A stretch of 9,326 nt of DNA from Chthoniobacterales bacterium (GTDB taxonomy: Bacteria > Verrucomicrobiota > Verrucomicrobiia > Chthoniobacterales > UBA10450): assembly GCA_013812515.1 (NCBI GenBank), contig JACCTI010000323.1:1-9326 (forward strand), written 5' to 3'. Positions 1 to 8,800 of the stretch are shown here, piece by piece. The translations under genes were made by a program, and so were the position numbers. Numbering within the stretch: position 1 is the first letter of the stretch; every line of letters begins with the position of its first letter. Below the pieces are notes generated by a model. The model worked only from the letters and a program-made list of their open reading frames with translations. It ran no database searches and was not told the origin of the DNA.

Positions 1-853
1 CTTCCACGCGCGGTCGCAGCTCGCTCCGATCGACGATTAACTGCTCGTCCTCAATCGCGACATCAAGCTGTCGCGATTTGATCTCAGGACGCAGGGCCGC
101 GGCGCGCGCCAGGCATTCAGTGAGATCGGGCCGGCGCGGTTGAAATTCCAAGCGCCCGGCTGGTTGAAAAGTGGGCGCTCGTGACCTTGTGCTGCTGGGA
201 ATCCCACAGAGCTCGTTGATGCGCAGATAAGAATTCTGCATGCGGGTCTGCGCCTCGAATAACTCGGGCTGCTCATTTGCGAGCGAAACCTCCGCACGGC
301 GCACATTCAATTCACCGACGGTCCCGGCGGCGAAGCGTTCCTCTTCGGCTTTCAGTTCCTCGCGCATCACGCCAACGGCTTGCTCCCGCACTTCGATCTT
401 CGCGCGATTCAGGAGGAGATCGTAATATGCGACGCGAAGGTCCATCTCCACGCGCTGCTCCACCGCGGAGGATTCCAGGGAACGCTTCTCCTCCGTTAGA
501 CGCGCAATCGCGAGACGTCCTTTGATTTCCCCGGCCGTATAGACATTCTGCACGACGCGGAGCGATGCGTTGTAATCATCGTCGCGCAGACGTGACGCTT
601 CCTGGCGCTCGCGTTTCCGCAGCAACCCGCTCGAAACCACTGCGGGCAGGTAACCGGAGCGCGCCTCGACCACGCCCCCTCGCGCGGCTTCGACCTGTTT
701 GCGTGCAATCAGGATTTCCGGGTTCTGCTTCTTCGCGAGTGCAAGCGCGTCGGCGAGGCTGAGCGTTTTTTGGGCATGCGCACTTCCGCACCCTGCGCAC
801 GCGAGCAGAAGAACGAGAAACAGTCCTTCGCGACGCATCGGCCTATTCTGCAT
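1..853 (-). CDS. TolC-family outer membrane efflux protein, partial (C-terminus beyond window)
   Basis: This gene encodes an outer membrane channel component of the TolC/OEP family, which links inner-membrane pumps and periplasmic adaptors (RND efflux or type I secretion) to the cell surface. 284 residues are visible and the frame stays open to the window edge. Residues 6-28 look like a Sec signal peptide: MRR, then the hydrophobic stretch LFLVLLLACAG, then a possible AHA cleavage site before QKT. An LLAC lipobox-like string (Cys19) leaves a lipoprotein, as in OprM-type channels, as an alternative. The first OEP repeat runs from about 31 to 225, with LSLADALALAKKQNPEI (31-47), EARSGYLPAV (63-72) and the helical stretch RFAAGTVGELNVRRAEVSLA (173-192). 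A second repeat begins near 242 (PDLTECLARAAALRPEI). The start at 853 has GAGG four bases upstream; ATGs at 865 and 838 are in-frame alternatives. It begins 33 bases after recD with no hairpin between, so read-through is likely. No pump or adaptor gene is in view, so the substrate is unknown. Confidence 0.9.
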   Translation of the reverse strand, partial: MQNRPMRREGLFLVLLLACAGCGSAHAQKTLSLADALALAKKQNPEILIARKQVEAARGGVVEARSGYLPAVVSSGLLRKRERQEASRLRDDDYNASLRVVQNVYTAGEIKGRLAIARLTEEKRSLESSAVEQRVEMDLRVAYYDLLLNRAKIEVREQAVGVMREELKAEEERFAAGTVGELNVRRAEVSLANEQPELFEAQTRMQNSYLRINELCGIPSSTRSRAPTFQPAGRLEFQPRRPDLTECLARAAALRPEIKSRQLDVAIEDEQLIVDRSELRPRVE

Positions 854-857
854 CAGA

Positions 858-861
858 CCTC
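858..861 (-). promoter_or_regulatory. Shine-Dalgarno GAGG for the TolC-family gene
   Basis: GAGG on the minus strand lies four bases before the ATG at 853. The in-frame ATG at 865 has only AT-rich sequence upstream, and the ATG at 838 has only a weak AGG close by. This favours 853, although 838 would give a more typical signal-peptide N-terminus (MRREGLF). Confidence 0.4.
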
Positions 862-886
862 GCATTTTCAATCAAAATCCCAACGG

Positions 887-2497
887 CTACTTCGGCGTCG
901 GCACGCTGGCGCTGAGTGCGTCGCGCAGGCCGGAATGGCGCACGGTCCGCCGTCCGACCGCCGCGCGAAAGATCTCCTCATTACACCAGATCTCAGCGCT
1001 TGAACGTGCGCGCGTGATGGCAGTGTAGAGCAGCTCGCGGGTGAGCACCGGACTGTCTTTTTCCGGCAGCACGAGGAGGAGGCGATCGAACTCGGAGCCC
1101 TGGCTTTTGTGCACAGTGAGCGCGAATGCCGTCTCGTGGATAGGGAGACGGGACGGCAGGAAGCGCCGCAGTTTTCCTTCCGCCGAGATGAAGAACGCGC
1201 GCAGCTCGTCGTGGCTTTCGCCATCCCGCAGAATGATCCCGGTGTCGCCATTGAAGAGGGCGAGGTTGTGGTCGTTGCGCGTGATCATGACCGGCTGGCC
1301 GTGATACCAGCCAGCACGGGGCACGAGCAGGCCGGCGTCCGCCAGGATTTCTTCGGCTAACGAGTTCAGATTTTCGACGCCGAACGGCCCCTGGCGCACC
1401 GCGCAGAGAACTCGGAATCTTTGCAGCGCGGCGAGCGCGTCTGCCGGACTTTTCGCTTCGATGTAGGGAGGAAAACCGTTCAAGATCGGATCGCGCAAGG
1501 CGCGCGAAAGATCGGCGGTTGACGGAGTGGAGCGCCAGGATATTTCCGCGTCGTGCTCGCGCTTTAACGCGACTACCGCAGCATCCGCGTGGCCTTTGTT
1601 GACCGCGCTGCTCAAAGTGTAAATGCCGGCGCCTTCCGCAAAGCGATAGTTCTGGTTCAACTCCACGACACTGTCGCGCAACGCCGAACCCGCCGGCGCG
1701 GTCTCCGCCGCAGCGCAGATATCGGCGAGCACGTTGCCGGCTTCGACCGATGCCAGCTGATCGCGATCTCCGAGCAGGATCAAACGCGAAGTAAGCGGCA
1801 CGGCCGCGAAAAGTTTCGCCATCAGCGCGAGATCGATCATGGAGGCTTCATCAACGATCACGACGTTGGCCGTGAGTGGACGCTCCGCGTTGTGACGGAA
1901 ATATGGTGAATCCGGGATCGTGCCGAGGAGCCGATGAATCGTGGTGGCTTCATGTGGTTTTACCGCAGTGCGCAGCGATTCGGTTAAACGCGCAGCCGCT
2001 TTCCCGGTCGGGGCGGCGAGCGCAATCTTCAATTCGGCAGCACCGGGCTGTTGCTCCAGCAGCGCGAGGATAGTCAGGACGGAGTGCGTTTTTCCTGTGC
2101 CCGGAGCGCCGGTGATGACAAAGAAATTGCGCGTGGCGGCGTTGGTTGCGGCGAGCTGCTGACGATCGCCAATTTTCGTGGTGCGGGCGGGCGATCGACC
2201 GGCGGCACGTTTGCGAATGCCGCGCGCGAGCTGCTGCTCGTATTCCCAATAGCGACGCAGATAGAGCCGCCGACCATCTAAAACGAGCGGCGCAAATTCA
2301 CCCGGCGCGGCGACCACTTTGCTCGCGCGCACGGGCGCGGGAAGATCTTCCACCGGGACGCAGATGTGACCTTCGGCACGACGACGGCTGACCAGCATGG
2401 CGGCGTGTCGCAGGTCGGGAGCAGGCGAACCGTGCAGCCGTTCCACAAAAGCCCCGAACTGCCGATCGAGCGCGGTGAAATTCGTCTCCTCATTCAT
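887..2497 (-). CDS. recD: Exodeoxyribonuclease V alpha subunit RecD (5'-3' helicase)
   Basis: RecD is the fast 5'-3' superfamily 1B helicase of RecBCD and moves along the 5'-ended strand at DNA breaks. The protein has 536 residues, against about 608 in E. coli. Residues 1-120 match the small N-terminal domain that contacts RecC. The helicase motifs follow in order and are all intact: Walker A GAPGTGKT (130-137), motif Ia AAPTGKAAARL (161-171), Walker B DEAS (216-219), motif III GDRDQLASVEAG (243-254), motif IV NQNYRF (281-286), motif V TVHKSQGSEF (461-470) and motif VI YTAITRAR (491-498). The length, the lack of a long N-terminal extension and the recB/recC partners indicate RecD1 rather than the stand-alone RecD2. 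The ATG shares its A with the recB stop (TGATG), and GAGGTG lies 8 bases upstream, so translation is probably coupled to recB. The stop is TAG. Identity is essentially certain. Confidence 0.97.
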   Translation of the reverse strand: MNEETNFTALDRQFGAFVERLHGSPAPDLRHAAMLVSRRRAEGHICVPVEDLPAPVRASKVVAAPGEFAPLVLDGRRLYLRRYWEYEQQLARGIRKRAAGRSPARTTKIGDRQQLAATNAATRNFFVITGAPGTGKTHSVLTILALLEQQPGAAELKIALAAPTGKAAARLTESLRTAVKPHEATTIHRLLGTIPDSPYFRHNAERPLTANVVIVDEASMIDLALMAKLFAAVPLTSRLILLGDRDQLASVEAGNVLADICAAAETAPAGSALRDSVVELNQNYRFAEGAGIYTLSSAVNKGHADAAVVALKREHDAEISWRSTPSTADLSRALRDPILNGFPPYIEAKSPADALAALQRFRVLCAVRQGPFGVENLNSLAEEILADAGLLVPRAGWYHGQPVMITRNDHNLALFNGDTGIILRDGESHDELRAFFISAEGKLRRFLPSRLPIHETAFALTVHKSQGSEFDRLLLVLPEKDSPVLTRELLYTAITRARSSAEIWCNEEIFRAAVGRRTVRHSGLRDALSASVPTPK

Positions 2498-5400
2498 CAG
2501 TCGAACACCTCGCTGAGTTGCTCCACCAGGGCGCGGTCGAGTCGCTGATGGTGCACACCATGGCTCGGTTGTGCCGGATCAATCCCGCGCAGGAAGATGT
2601 AAAACGCGCCACCGAAATGCTGCTCGAAATCGTAGCTGGGTTTCCGCACCCGGAGGTAGCGATGCAGCGCGACCGAGTAGAGGCAGAGCTGCAGCGTATA
2701 GAAGTTGCGCTGCATCTCGGCGGCAATGGCAGCCGCGTGATAGGCGCGGAGATCCGGCCCCAGCCAATTCGATTTCCAATCGATGAAGTAGAACCGCTCC
2801 TCGTGTTCGAAGATCAGATCGATGAAGCCATTCATGAAGCCGCTCACGGGCGAAAACTGCAGGCGATCAATGCGGAGCGGAACTCTCTCGCCGAGCACAC
2901 GCCCAAGTTTCGTGCTGGTGAACTCGTTGATCGGATATGAGAACTCAAGCTCCGGGATGCGCGTGGTCTCCTTCGTCTCGGCGAGAGTGAAATCGAGCAG
3001 CGGCAGTGTGGCGAGCGCACGCACATTTTCCATTACGACGTCCTCGAAGCCGTCGATGCCATAGCCGCGGAGTTTTCGTTCCACGATCTCCGCCGCATTC
3101 GTCAGGCGATCAAAGTTCACCTGCTCGATGATTTCGTGCAGACACGTGCCGGCGCGCATTCCACGCGGAAACGCGTGAATCCCTTGCCACGGCAGCCCCT
3201 CCGTAGGGGAAGTCGCATGCTCGACCGGCAGACCCTCATCGAAAGAATGATCCGCTTCGCGGCCGCTGATTAATTTGCTGAAACTCGAAATCCCCCAGGT
3301 GCGATCGATCTTGCCGCTGAAAACACGCGGCTGGAGGGAACGCGCTTGCTCCGGTCCGCTGGCGTAAGACTTGGCGGTTGCGTCGGGCAGCGGCGCGACC
3401 ATGATGTCTGCGCCGTTTGTGATCTCCGGCTGCGCACCACCGCCGAGCAGCCGGGCGCAGGCTGATTTCTCCGGCTTCTCGCCCGCGCGCCAGACCATCG
3501 TGCAACGGTGCTTTGCCCGCGTCAGCGCGACGTAGAATTGCCGCACGTTTTCTGCCAATGCTTCGCGTTCGCGCTCCGCTTTGTGCGCGTCGCGATCGCT
3601 GAGATCGAGCGTCAGCCGCCAGTCCGCATCGGGATCGTGAAAGGCGGCCCGCGTCGCTCCGTTCCACCAGACGAAGGGGCAGAAGACCACGTCGAACTCG
3701 AGCCCTTTGCTCTTGTGCACCGTGATGATGCGCACCGCCTTCTCATCGCTCTCGAGCCGGAGCTCGTGCTCCTCGCGATCTGCAGACGGCGTGCCCTGCA
3801 TCTGCTGGCCCAGCCACTTTAGGACGCCGTTCATGCCGAGGCGATGCTCGACGCACGCGGTGTGGAGCAGCTCGGCGAGATGCAGAAAATTTGTCAGGCG
3901 CCGTTCGCCGTCAGGATAGCTGAGCAGACGCTGGCGCACCCTGTGGCTGGACGCGAGTTGGCGGAGCATCTGGATGAATCCGCGGTCGCGCCAGATCTCG
4001 TGATGCTGCTGGAAGCGGAGCAGCTCAGTCTCCCAGCGGGATTCGTCGCGCGAGAATTCGTCGAGGTCATTCCCGGTCCAGCCTAACGAATCCGTGCACA
4101 ATGCGGCCCGGATGAGTCGCTCATTGCCGGGCTGCACGACTGCGGCAAGGAGGTCGCGCAGCTCCTGCGCCTCCCGCGAGTGGAAGATATTCGCGCTGCT
4201 GTAGAGCACGGTCGGCACGCGCCGGGCCCGGAGTGCGTCTTGCACGCCCGCAGCCTGCGCGTTTGTGCTCGCCAGCACCGCGATGTGGCGCGGCTCAAGT
4301 TTGTCGTTGCCGATAGTGGCGTCGCTGCCCAGAAGTCGGACGATTTCCGAAGCGACGCGATCGGGCAGCTCCTCTTCTTCGCTCGAGGTCCAGAGGTGGA
4401 AGGGCGGCTCCGGTTTGCCCCTAACGAGAAGTGGCCTCTCATCGGCGTGCGCGCCGGGGGTGATCGGGACGAATTGGATTTCATCGAGCAGAAATGCATC
4501 GGCTTGCCGCGAGAAGATGCTGTTGACTGCGTTCACCAGCCGGCTCTCGGAACGCCAGTTGGCCGTGAGCGTGAACTTCCGCGGCGTCTCTCGGGCCGCG
4601 TTTACGTAGGTGAAGACGTCCGCGCCGCGAAAGGCGTAGATCGCCTGCTTCGGGTCGCCAATGAACGCCACCGGCGCGCTGCTCCCACGGTAGATGCGCG
4701 CGAAGATGGAATACTGCACGGGATCGGTGTCCTGAAATTCGTCGATCAATGCCACGTGATAACGTCCGCGAATGGACGCAGCCAGCTCGTCACCGCCCGC
4801 GCCCTTGAGCGCGTCATCGAGACGCGTGAGGAGATCTTCGTAGGAAATGACATTGCGAGTGAGCTTGCGCGCGCGGAGTTGCTCCCGGGCATAGCGAAAG
4901 AATTCCGCGCGCAAGGCGGCGCAGAGTTCTGCCGTCAATCCGACGATCTCTTCGCAACGAGCAAAAACGCGATGCTGTGGCTTTTGCTGACCAGCGCGCG
5001 TGTTCTTGTGCACCGCGCTGGTGGCAAACTTCTCGATGCACTCCAGTTGCTCGAGACTCCCGCTCTCGTCCGCCAGGCAGAGCTCGAGATGGCCGAGCAG
5101 CAGCTTCATGTAGGCGCTGTCCTTGTGATCGCCCTTCGCCCAGTCCGTCTGGCTGAAGAGATCGTAAAGACTCGCTCTCTCCCGCCCCCAATCCTTGCGC
5201 AGGGCAGACAGCGTCTTCGCGATCTCGGCGGCAATGTCGGAATACGCGCGGAACTTTGCCGGCCTAACGACTAGTCGGGGATTTTTCGTCAGCTCCTCAA
5301 TGTTGGTGAAGAGCTGCTTGGTTGTGATCTTCCCGCGCAAGGCCAGCAAGGCGGGCAACCGCTCGCCCGTGTAGAAATGGGTGCGCCAAAAGTCATCGAC

Positions 5401-5868
5401 GATTTCGCGAAGCAACTCGCGCTGGTTGGTGAGCAGTTCGGCGTCGAATAGGGTCGCACTTTCGAAGGCCCGCTCCGCGAGGACGCGCTGGCAGAAGCCG
5501 TGGATGGTGTAGATCGGCGCCTCATCAAAGTTGACCAGCGCTGCTTCGAGCCCGGTGGTCGCGGTGCGATGATCACGGTGGTTCGCGCGCAGTTTCAGGA
5601 GCAGCTCGTCAGTGGATTGTTCGCCTCGGAATGCCGCGAGCGCTTCGCGTAGGCGCTCACGGATCCGGCCGCGGAGTTCGGCCGTCGCGAGTTCGGTGAA
5701 CGTGGTGACCAGGATGCGATCGATTGTGAGCTCCGGCCGTTCCAGAAGGAGGCGGAGAACGAGAAACGCAATCGTGAACGTCTTCCCCGTTCCGGCGCTC
5801 GCTTCGATCAGCATCGCGTCGTGGCCGATTGCCGTCTCAAGCAGGTCAAATCTCTCTCGCGTTTTCAT
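2497..5868 (-). CDS. recB: Exodeoxyribonuclease V beta subunit RecB (3'-5' helicase and nuclease)
   Basis: RecB is the 3'-5' helicase and only nuclease of RecBCD. It degrades DNA from double-strand ends and, after Chi, loads RecA. The protein has 1123 residues (E. coli: 1180). The superfamily 1A motifs are complete: Walker A ASAGTGKT (23-30), motif Ia TTFTELATAELRGR (55-68), TIHGFC (121-126), Walker B DEFQDTDPVQY (376-386), motif III GDPKQAIYAFRGAD (404-417), motif IV NWRSESRL (437-444), motif V TVHKSKGLEFD (716-726) and motif VI YVALTRAKHR (779-788). A linker from about 800 to 900 leads to the C-terminal RecB-family nuclease domain: GTCLHEIIE with His911, GFIDL with Asp1017, DWKSNWLG with Asp1030 and Lys1032, then QLCLYSVALHRYL. 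These match E. coli His956, Asp1067, Asp1080 and Lys1082, so the nuclease should be active. The ATG overlaps the recC stop in ATGA, and the TGA stop overlaps the recD start by one base. The AddA alternative is excluded by the neighbouring recC and recD. Confidence 0.98.
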   Translation of the reverse strand: MKTRERFDLLETAIGHDAMLIEASAGTGKTFTIAFLVLRLLLERPELTIDRILVTTFTELATAELRGRIRERLREALAAFRGEQSTDELLLKLRANHRDHRTATTGLEAALVNFDEAPIYTIHGFCQRVLAERAFESATLFDAELLTNQRELLREIVDDFWRTHFYTGERLPALLALRGKITTKQLFTNIEELTKNPRLVVRPAKFRAYSDIAAEIAKTLSALRKDWGRERASLYDLFSQTDWAKGDHKDSAYMKLLLGHLELCLADESGSLEQLECIEKFATSAVHKNTRAGQQKPQHRVFARCEEIVGLTAELCAALRAEFFRYAREQLRARKLTRNVISYEDLLTRLDDALKGAGGDELAASIRGRYHVALIDEFQDTDPVQYSIFARIYRGSSAPVAFIGDPKQAIYAFRGADVFTYVNAARETPRKFTLTANWRSESRLVNAVNSIFSRQADAFLLDEIQFVPITPGAHADERPLLVRGKPEPPFHLWTSSEEEELPDRVASEIVRLLGSDATIGNDKLEPRHIAVLASTNAQAAGVQDALRARRVPTVLYSSANIFHSREAQELRDLLAAVVQPGNERLIRAALCTDSLGWTGNDLDEFSRDESRWETELLRFQQHHEIWRDRGFIQMLRQLASSHRVRQRLLSYPDGERRLTNFLHLAELLHTACVEHRLGMNGVLKWLGQQMQGTPSADREEHELRLESDEKAVRIITVHKSKGLEFDVVFCPFVWWNGATRAAFHDPDADWRLTLDLSDRDAHKAEREREALAENVRQFYVALTRAKHRCTMVWRAGEKPEKSACARLLGGGAQPEITNGADIMVAPLPDATAKSYASGPEQARSLQPRVFSGKIDRTWGISSFSKLISGREADHSFDEGLPVEHATSPTEGLPWQGIHAFPRGMRAGTCLHEIIEQVNFDRLTNAAEIVERKLRGYGIDGFEDVVMENVRALATLPLLDFTLAETKETTRIPELEFSYPINEFTSTKLGRVLGERVPLRIDRLQFSPVSGFMNGFIDLIFEHEERFYFIDWKSNWLGPDLRAYHAAAIAAEMQRNFYTLQLCLYSVALHRYLRVRKPSYDFEQHFGGAFYIFLRGIDPAQPSHGVHHQRLDRALVEQLSEVFD
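2506..2511 (-). promoter_or_regulatory. Shine-Dalgarno GAGGTG for recD, inside recB
   Basis: GAGGTG lies within the last codons of recB, 8 bases before the recD ATG at 2497. It supports this start over the second ATG-containing frame at 2493. Together with the TGATG stop-start overlap it suggests that ribosomes finishing recB reinitiate on recD. Confidence 0.6.
5865..5868 (-). promoter_or_regulatory. ATGA stop-start overlap of recC and recB
   Basis: The recB ATG and the recC TGA share four bases on the minus strand. Only a modest purine stretch (AAGAGAG) precedes the ATG at close range, so termination-reinitiation from recC is the likely main route of recB translation. This would keep subunit levels near 1:1. 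Confidence 0.6.
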
Positions 5869-8800
5869 TCGCTCTCTTGCCGCGCCTCCAGCGGAGGACG
5901 AAAAACAGCGCGCGCGATGCGTTGAAATTCCTCGTCCAGCGGATCCTCCACATGACGGAAGGCGAGGTAAAAGTAATCGTCGGTGGACTCGGGTGGCTCA
6001 CCACGGTCCGCTTCCCATTGCTCCGGCCGGCAATACCACTTCTTCCACGCGGCCTCGAGTGGCGTCGAGTTGCGCGACGGCTTCAGCTCCTTCTCGACAA
6101 AAAGCAGCGACGTTTTCGGGTAGAGGCGAATTGGTTCGCGCAGGCCGCGCCAGTAGAGCTCGAGCAGTTTGTGCAACTCCTCGCGTGCCGTCTTCGAGTC
6201 TAGCGCCGCGAAAGGTTCCAGGACGGGCTGGCTGTTCTTGTCGGCTGTGATGAGGAGCGACTTGGTCGCGCGGTCGCAGTTGATAACCAGGTGTTCGATC
6301 CAAATCCGCAGCAGGTCCTTCGGCTTTCGCGTTGTCAGACGGTAACGGACGAGCTGGCCTTCGCGGAGATTGTCGAGGCGAGCACTGAGTTCGAACTGAC
6401 CGATCGCGAGCTGTGCTTCGTAGGGCGCGGCGGTCTCAATCGGGAGATGTTGCCTAACGAGTGCCGCAAAATCCTCCGCGGCTTCGCACAGGCCGCGCAG
6501 CTTTGCTTCCCCCGCGTGACCGGGCGGCAGCTCTCCGCGTGCGCGAATGATCGGCAGCAACGGTTCGAACGGTTCGCCCGTAACGGCCCGCGCCAGCAGC
6601 TCCTGTTGGAGGCTGTATTTCGCGAGCTGGTGCAGCTCCGTGGGCTCGCTGTCTTCCAGCAGTGCATCTTCCTTCGGGGGACGAATCTGGAGTCGCTCCT
6701 TGATGAAGAACCTGGCGGGATGGCCGAAGAAGTTGATGAGCTGCGAGGCATCGAGGCGACGCCATTCCTCTTCCGGTTGGGCAATCGGCTGAACGATGAA
6801 AGGATGCGGCGTGGTGCGGCTGGCTAATGCCACTTCGCTCGCCGCACAGTTCTCCGCGCTGTAGCTGAAAAGCGCGTGCCTCTGGTCGAAATAATCCGCG
6901 TTAAACGGCTGCAAGCGATGCTGCGTGACAGTGCCGCCGGTGTAATCGAGCAGCTCGCTAACGAGAACGCTGGGTGGGATCTTGCTATTGTCGCGGATCG
7001 ATTGCCCGATGTAGCTGATGTAAAAAACCTCGCGCGCGGAGAGGAGCGCCTCGAAGAAGAGGTAGCGATCATCGTCACGCGTGTTGCGATCGCCGCGTTG
7101 CGGATTCTGCGCGATCAGATCAAAGGCGGGCGCGGTGTTGTGCCGCGGGTAGGCAGTATCGTTCATGCCGACGAGGCAGACGACGCGGAACGGCACGGTG
7201 CGCATCGGTTTGAGCGCGCAGAAGGTCACGCGACCGGCCAGAAACCTGGAGCCGCTCTCGGTGGTGTCGAGCGCCTGCTCGAGATGCGCGAGCAGAACGT
7301 CGAGCGTGACGAGTTCGTCGTAATCGAAATCGCGGAGTGACTCCAGCACGCGGCGAAGCTGGCGCATCTCGACTTCGCGTTCGTTATCGGCCTCGAAAAA
7401 ATGCGCGGTGATTTCCCGCAGCATCACCTCCCAGGCGGATAAGGTGCGCGGCTGCTTCACGTCGGACGCGGTCGCGAAGAGCGTCTCCACGAATTCGGCG
7501 AAGTTGCCGAGCGTTTCCGCGAGGCTGCCTTCCACCTCGTCGAAGGCGAGGATGCCGTCGAAGAGGTGCTCGCCGTGCGCCGGTGTGGCATAACCGAGAA
7601 GGAGGCGGTCCAGGCCGTAGCGCCAGCTGTTCTCATGGAACTCGGGCAGGTCGAACTGAGCGCGATGTGCCGCATCCATGCCCCAGCGGATGCCCGTTTT
7701 TGCGATCCAGGTACGAACCGTCTCGAGGTCACCGGCAGCCAGACAGAAGCGGCGTTGAAGAGGGAGCGACTCGAGGATGCTCATGACGCTGCTGGCGGTG
7801 AAGCGGCTGCCGGCGCTTTCGAGGATGAGCAGGAAGGTGTCGATGATGCCGTTCTCCGCGCGTGCGCCGCGATCGGAGATGCTGAACGGAATGTGCTGCT
7901 CCTCCGGTGAGGTGTCGAAGACCGCCTCGATGAAGGGCGCATAGACGGAGATGTCTGGCGCCATGACGATGATGTCGTGCGGCTTCAGGTCCGGGTGGGC
8001 TTCGAAGAGAGCGAGGAGTTGATCGTGCAGCACTTCCATCTCGCGCATCTCGCTGTGGCAGGAATGGAATTGCAGAGGTTGCTCGTTAGGCGCGGGTGAA
8101 CGCCTCATGTTCTCGAGCCGGAAGATGTCGCGCTGGATGTGCGCCAGGGCGGTGTCGCCTTTCGGCTCCTGAGTCCGATCGTGCTCGCGCGCGGGGGTGA
8201 GGTCGCTCACGATCTCGAGGAACTCGCGGCCGACTTTTCCCCAGGAGGCGAGGAGAGGATTGCCGCGCTCGAACTGCAGATGCAGTTGCGCGTTGGCCGG
8301 CGACTTTTTGCGGAGACGAAGTTCTTCGCGTTCCGAGCGGATGTCGCTCCACCATTCCGGTGTTGGCTGCATTACGAAGAGGTGCACCTCGGTGTGCTGC
8401 GCGATCTCCTGCAACAACTCGACGTAAAGCGGCGGCAAGGTCGAGATGCCGAAGAACGAAACACGTTCCGGCAGACGCGCGGCGCCAATGCGCAAGGCAG
8501 CGCTGAATTCCTTGGCTAGCGCCGGCGGATGCAAGCCGGGTGCGGAGCTTGTCACTTCGCGCCAAAGAATTGCCTGCCAGTCGTCGCCAGCCCCACTTTC
8601 CCAATCAAGGATCAGGCGCGGCCGGAACGCGACGTATTGGTCGAAAGAGCTGGCGATCTTGCCCGCGAGTTGGAAAAGCCGCAACTCCGCCCGCGTTTGC
8701 TCGACGTAGCGGCGCAAGGTCTCAAACTCCGACCGCGCGAGGAGCGGCGGGAGCAGCTTCATGATTCGCCAGGTCAGAATCTCGCGCTCGTAGAACCTGC

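Larger units (their letters stand above)
1357..8089. repeat. Dispersed heptamer TCGTTAG (7 copies)
   Basis: TCGTTAG occurs on the minus strand at 1357-1363, 4083-4089, 4421-4427, 5264-5270, 6454-6460 and 6958-6964, and on the plus strand at 8083-8089. Four copies continue as TCGTTAGGC. All lie inside recD, recB or recC. The entry spans the outermost copies; the sequence between them is ordinary coding DNA. Whether this is a genome-wide signal cannot be told from the window. Confidence 0.4.

Noticed and set aside
4082..4089. Resemblance of GCCTAACG / CGTTAGGC to integron attC core sites
   Set aside because: The copies lie inside conserved recB and recC codons, hundreds of bases apart, without paired inverse cores, stem structure or gene cassettes.
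5017..5024. One exact E. coli Chi octamer GCTGGTGG on the plus strand
   Set aside because: A single copy in 9.3 kb is compatible with chance, it lies on the strand opposite to the genes, and the RecC residues that read this octamer are changed.
4180..5274. Plus-strand open frame of 364 codons antisense to recB
   Set aside because: It lies wholly inside recB, whose helicase motifs are intact, and its Arg/Ala/Glu-rich translation shows no recognisable domain. Long antisense frames are expected where the third codon position is G/C-rich.
5612..6250. Plus-strand open frame of 212 codons across the recC-recB junction
   Set aside because: It is antisense to two conserved genes and has Arg/Ser-rich translation with no domain; it is a shadow frame.
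6291..6827. Plus-strand open frame of 178 codons antisense to recC
   Set aside because: The recC frame on the other strand is conserved throughout this stretch and the antisense product has no recognisable features.
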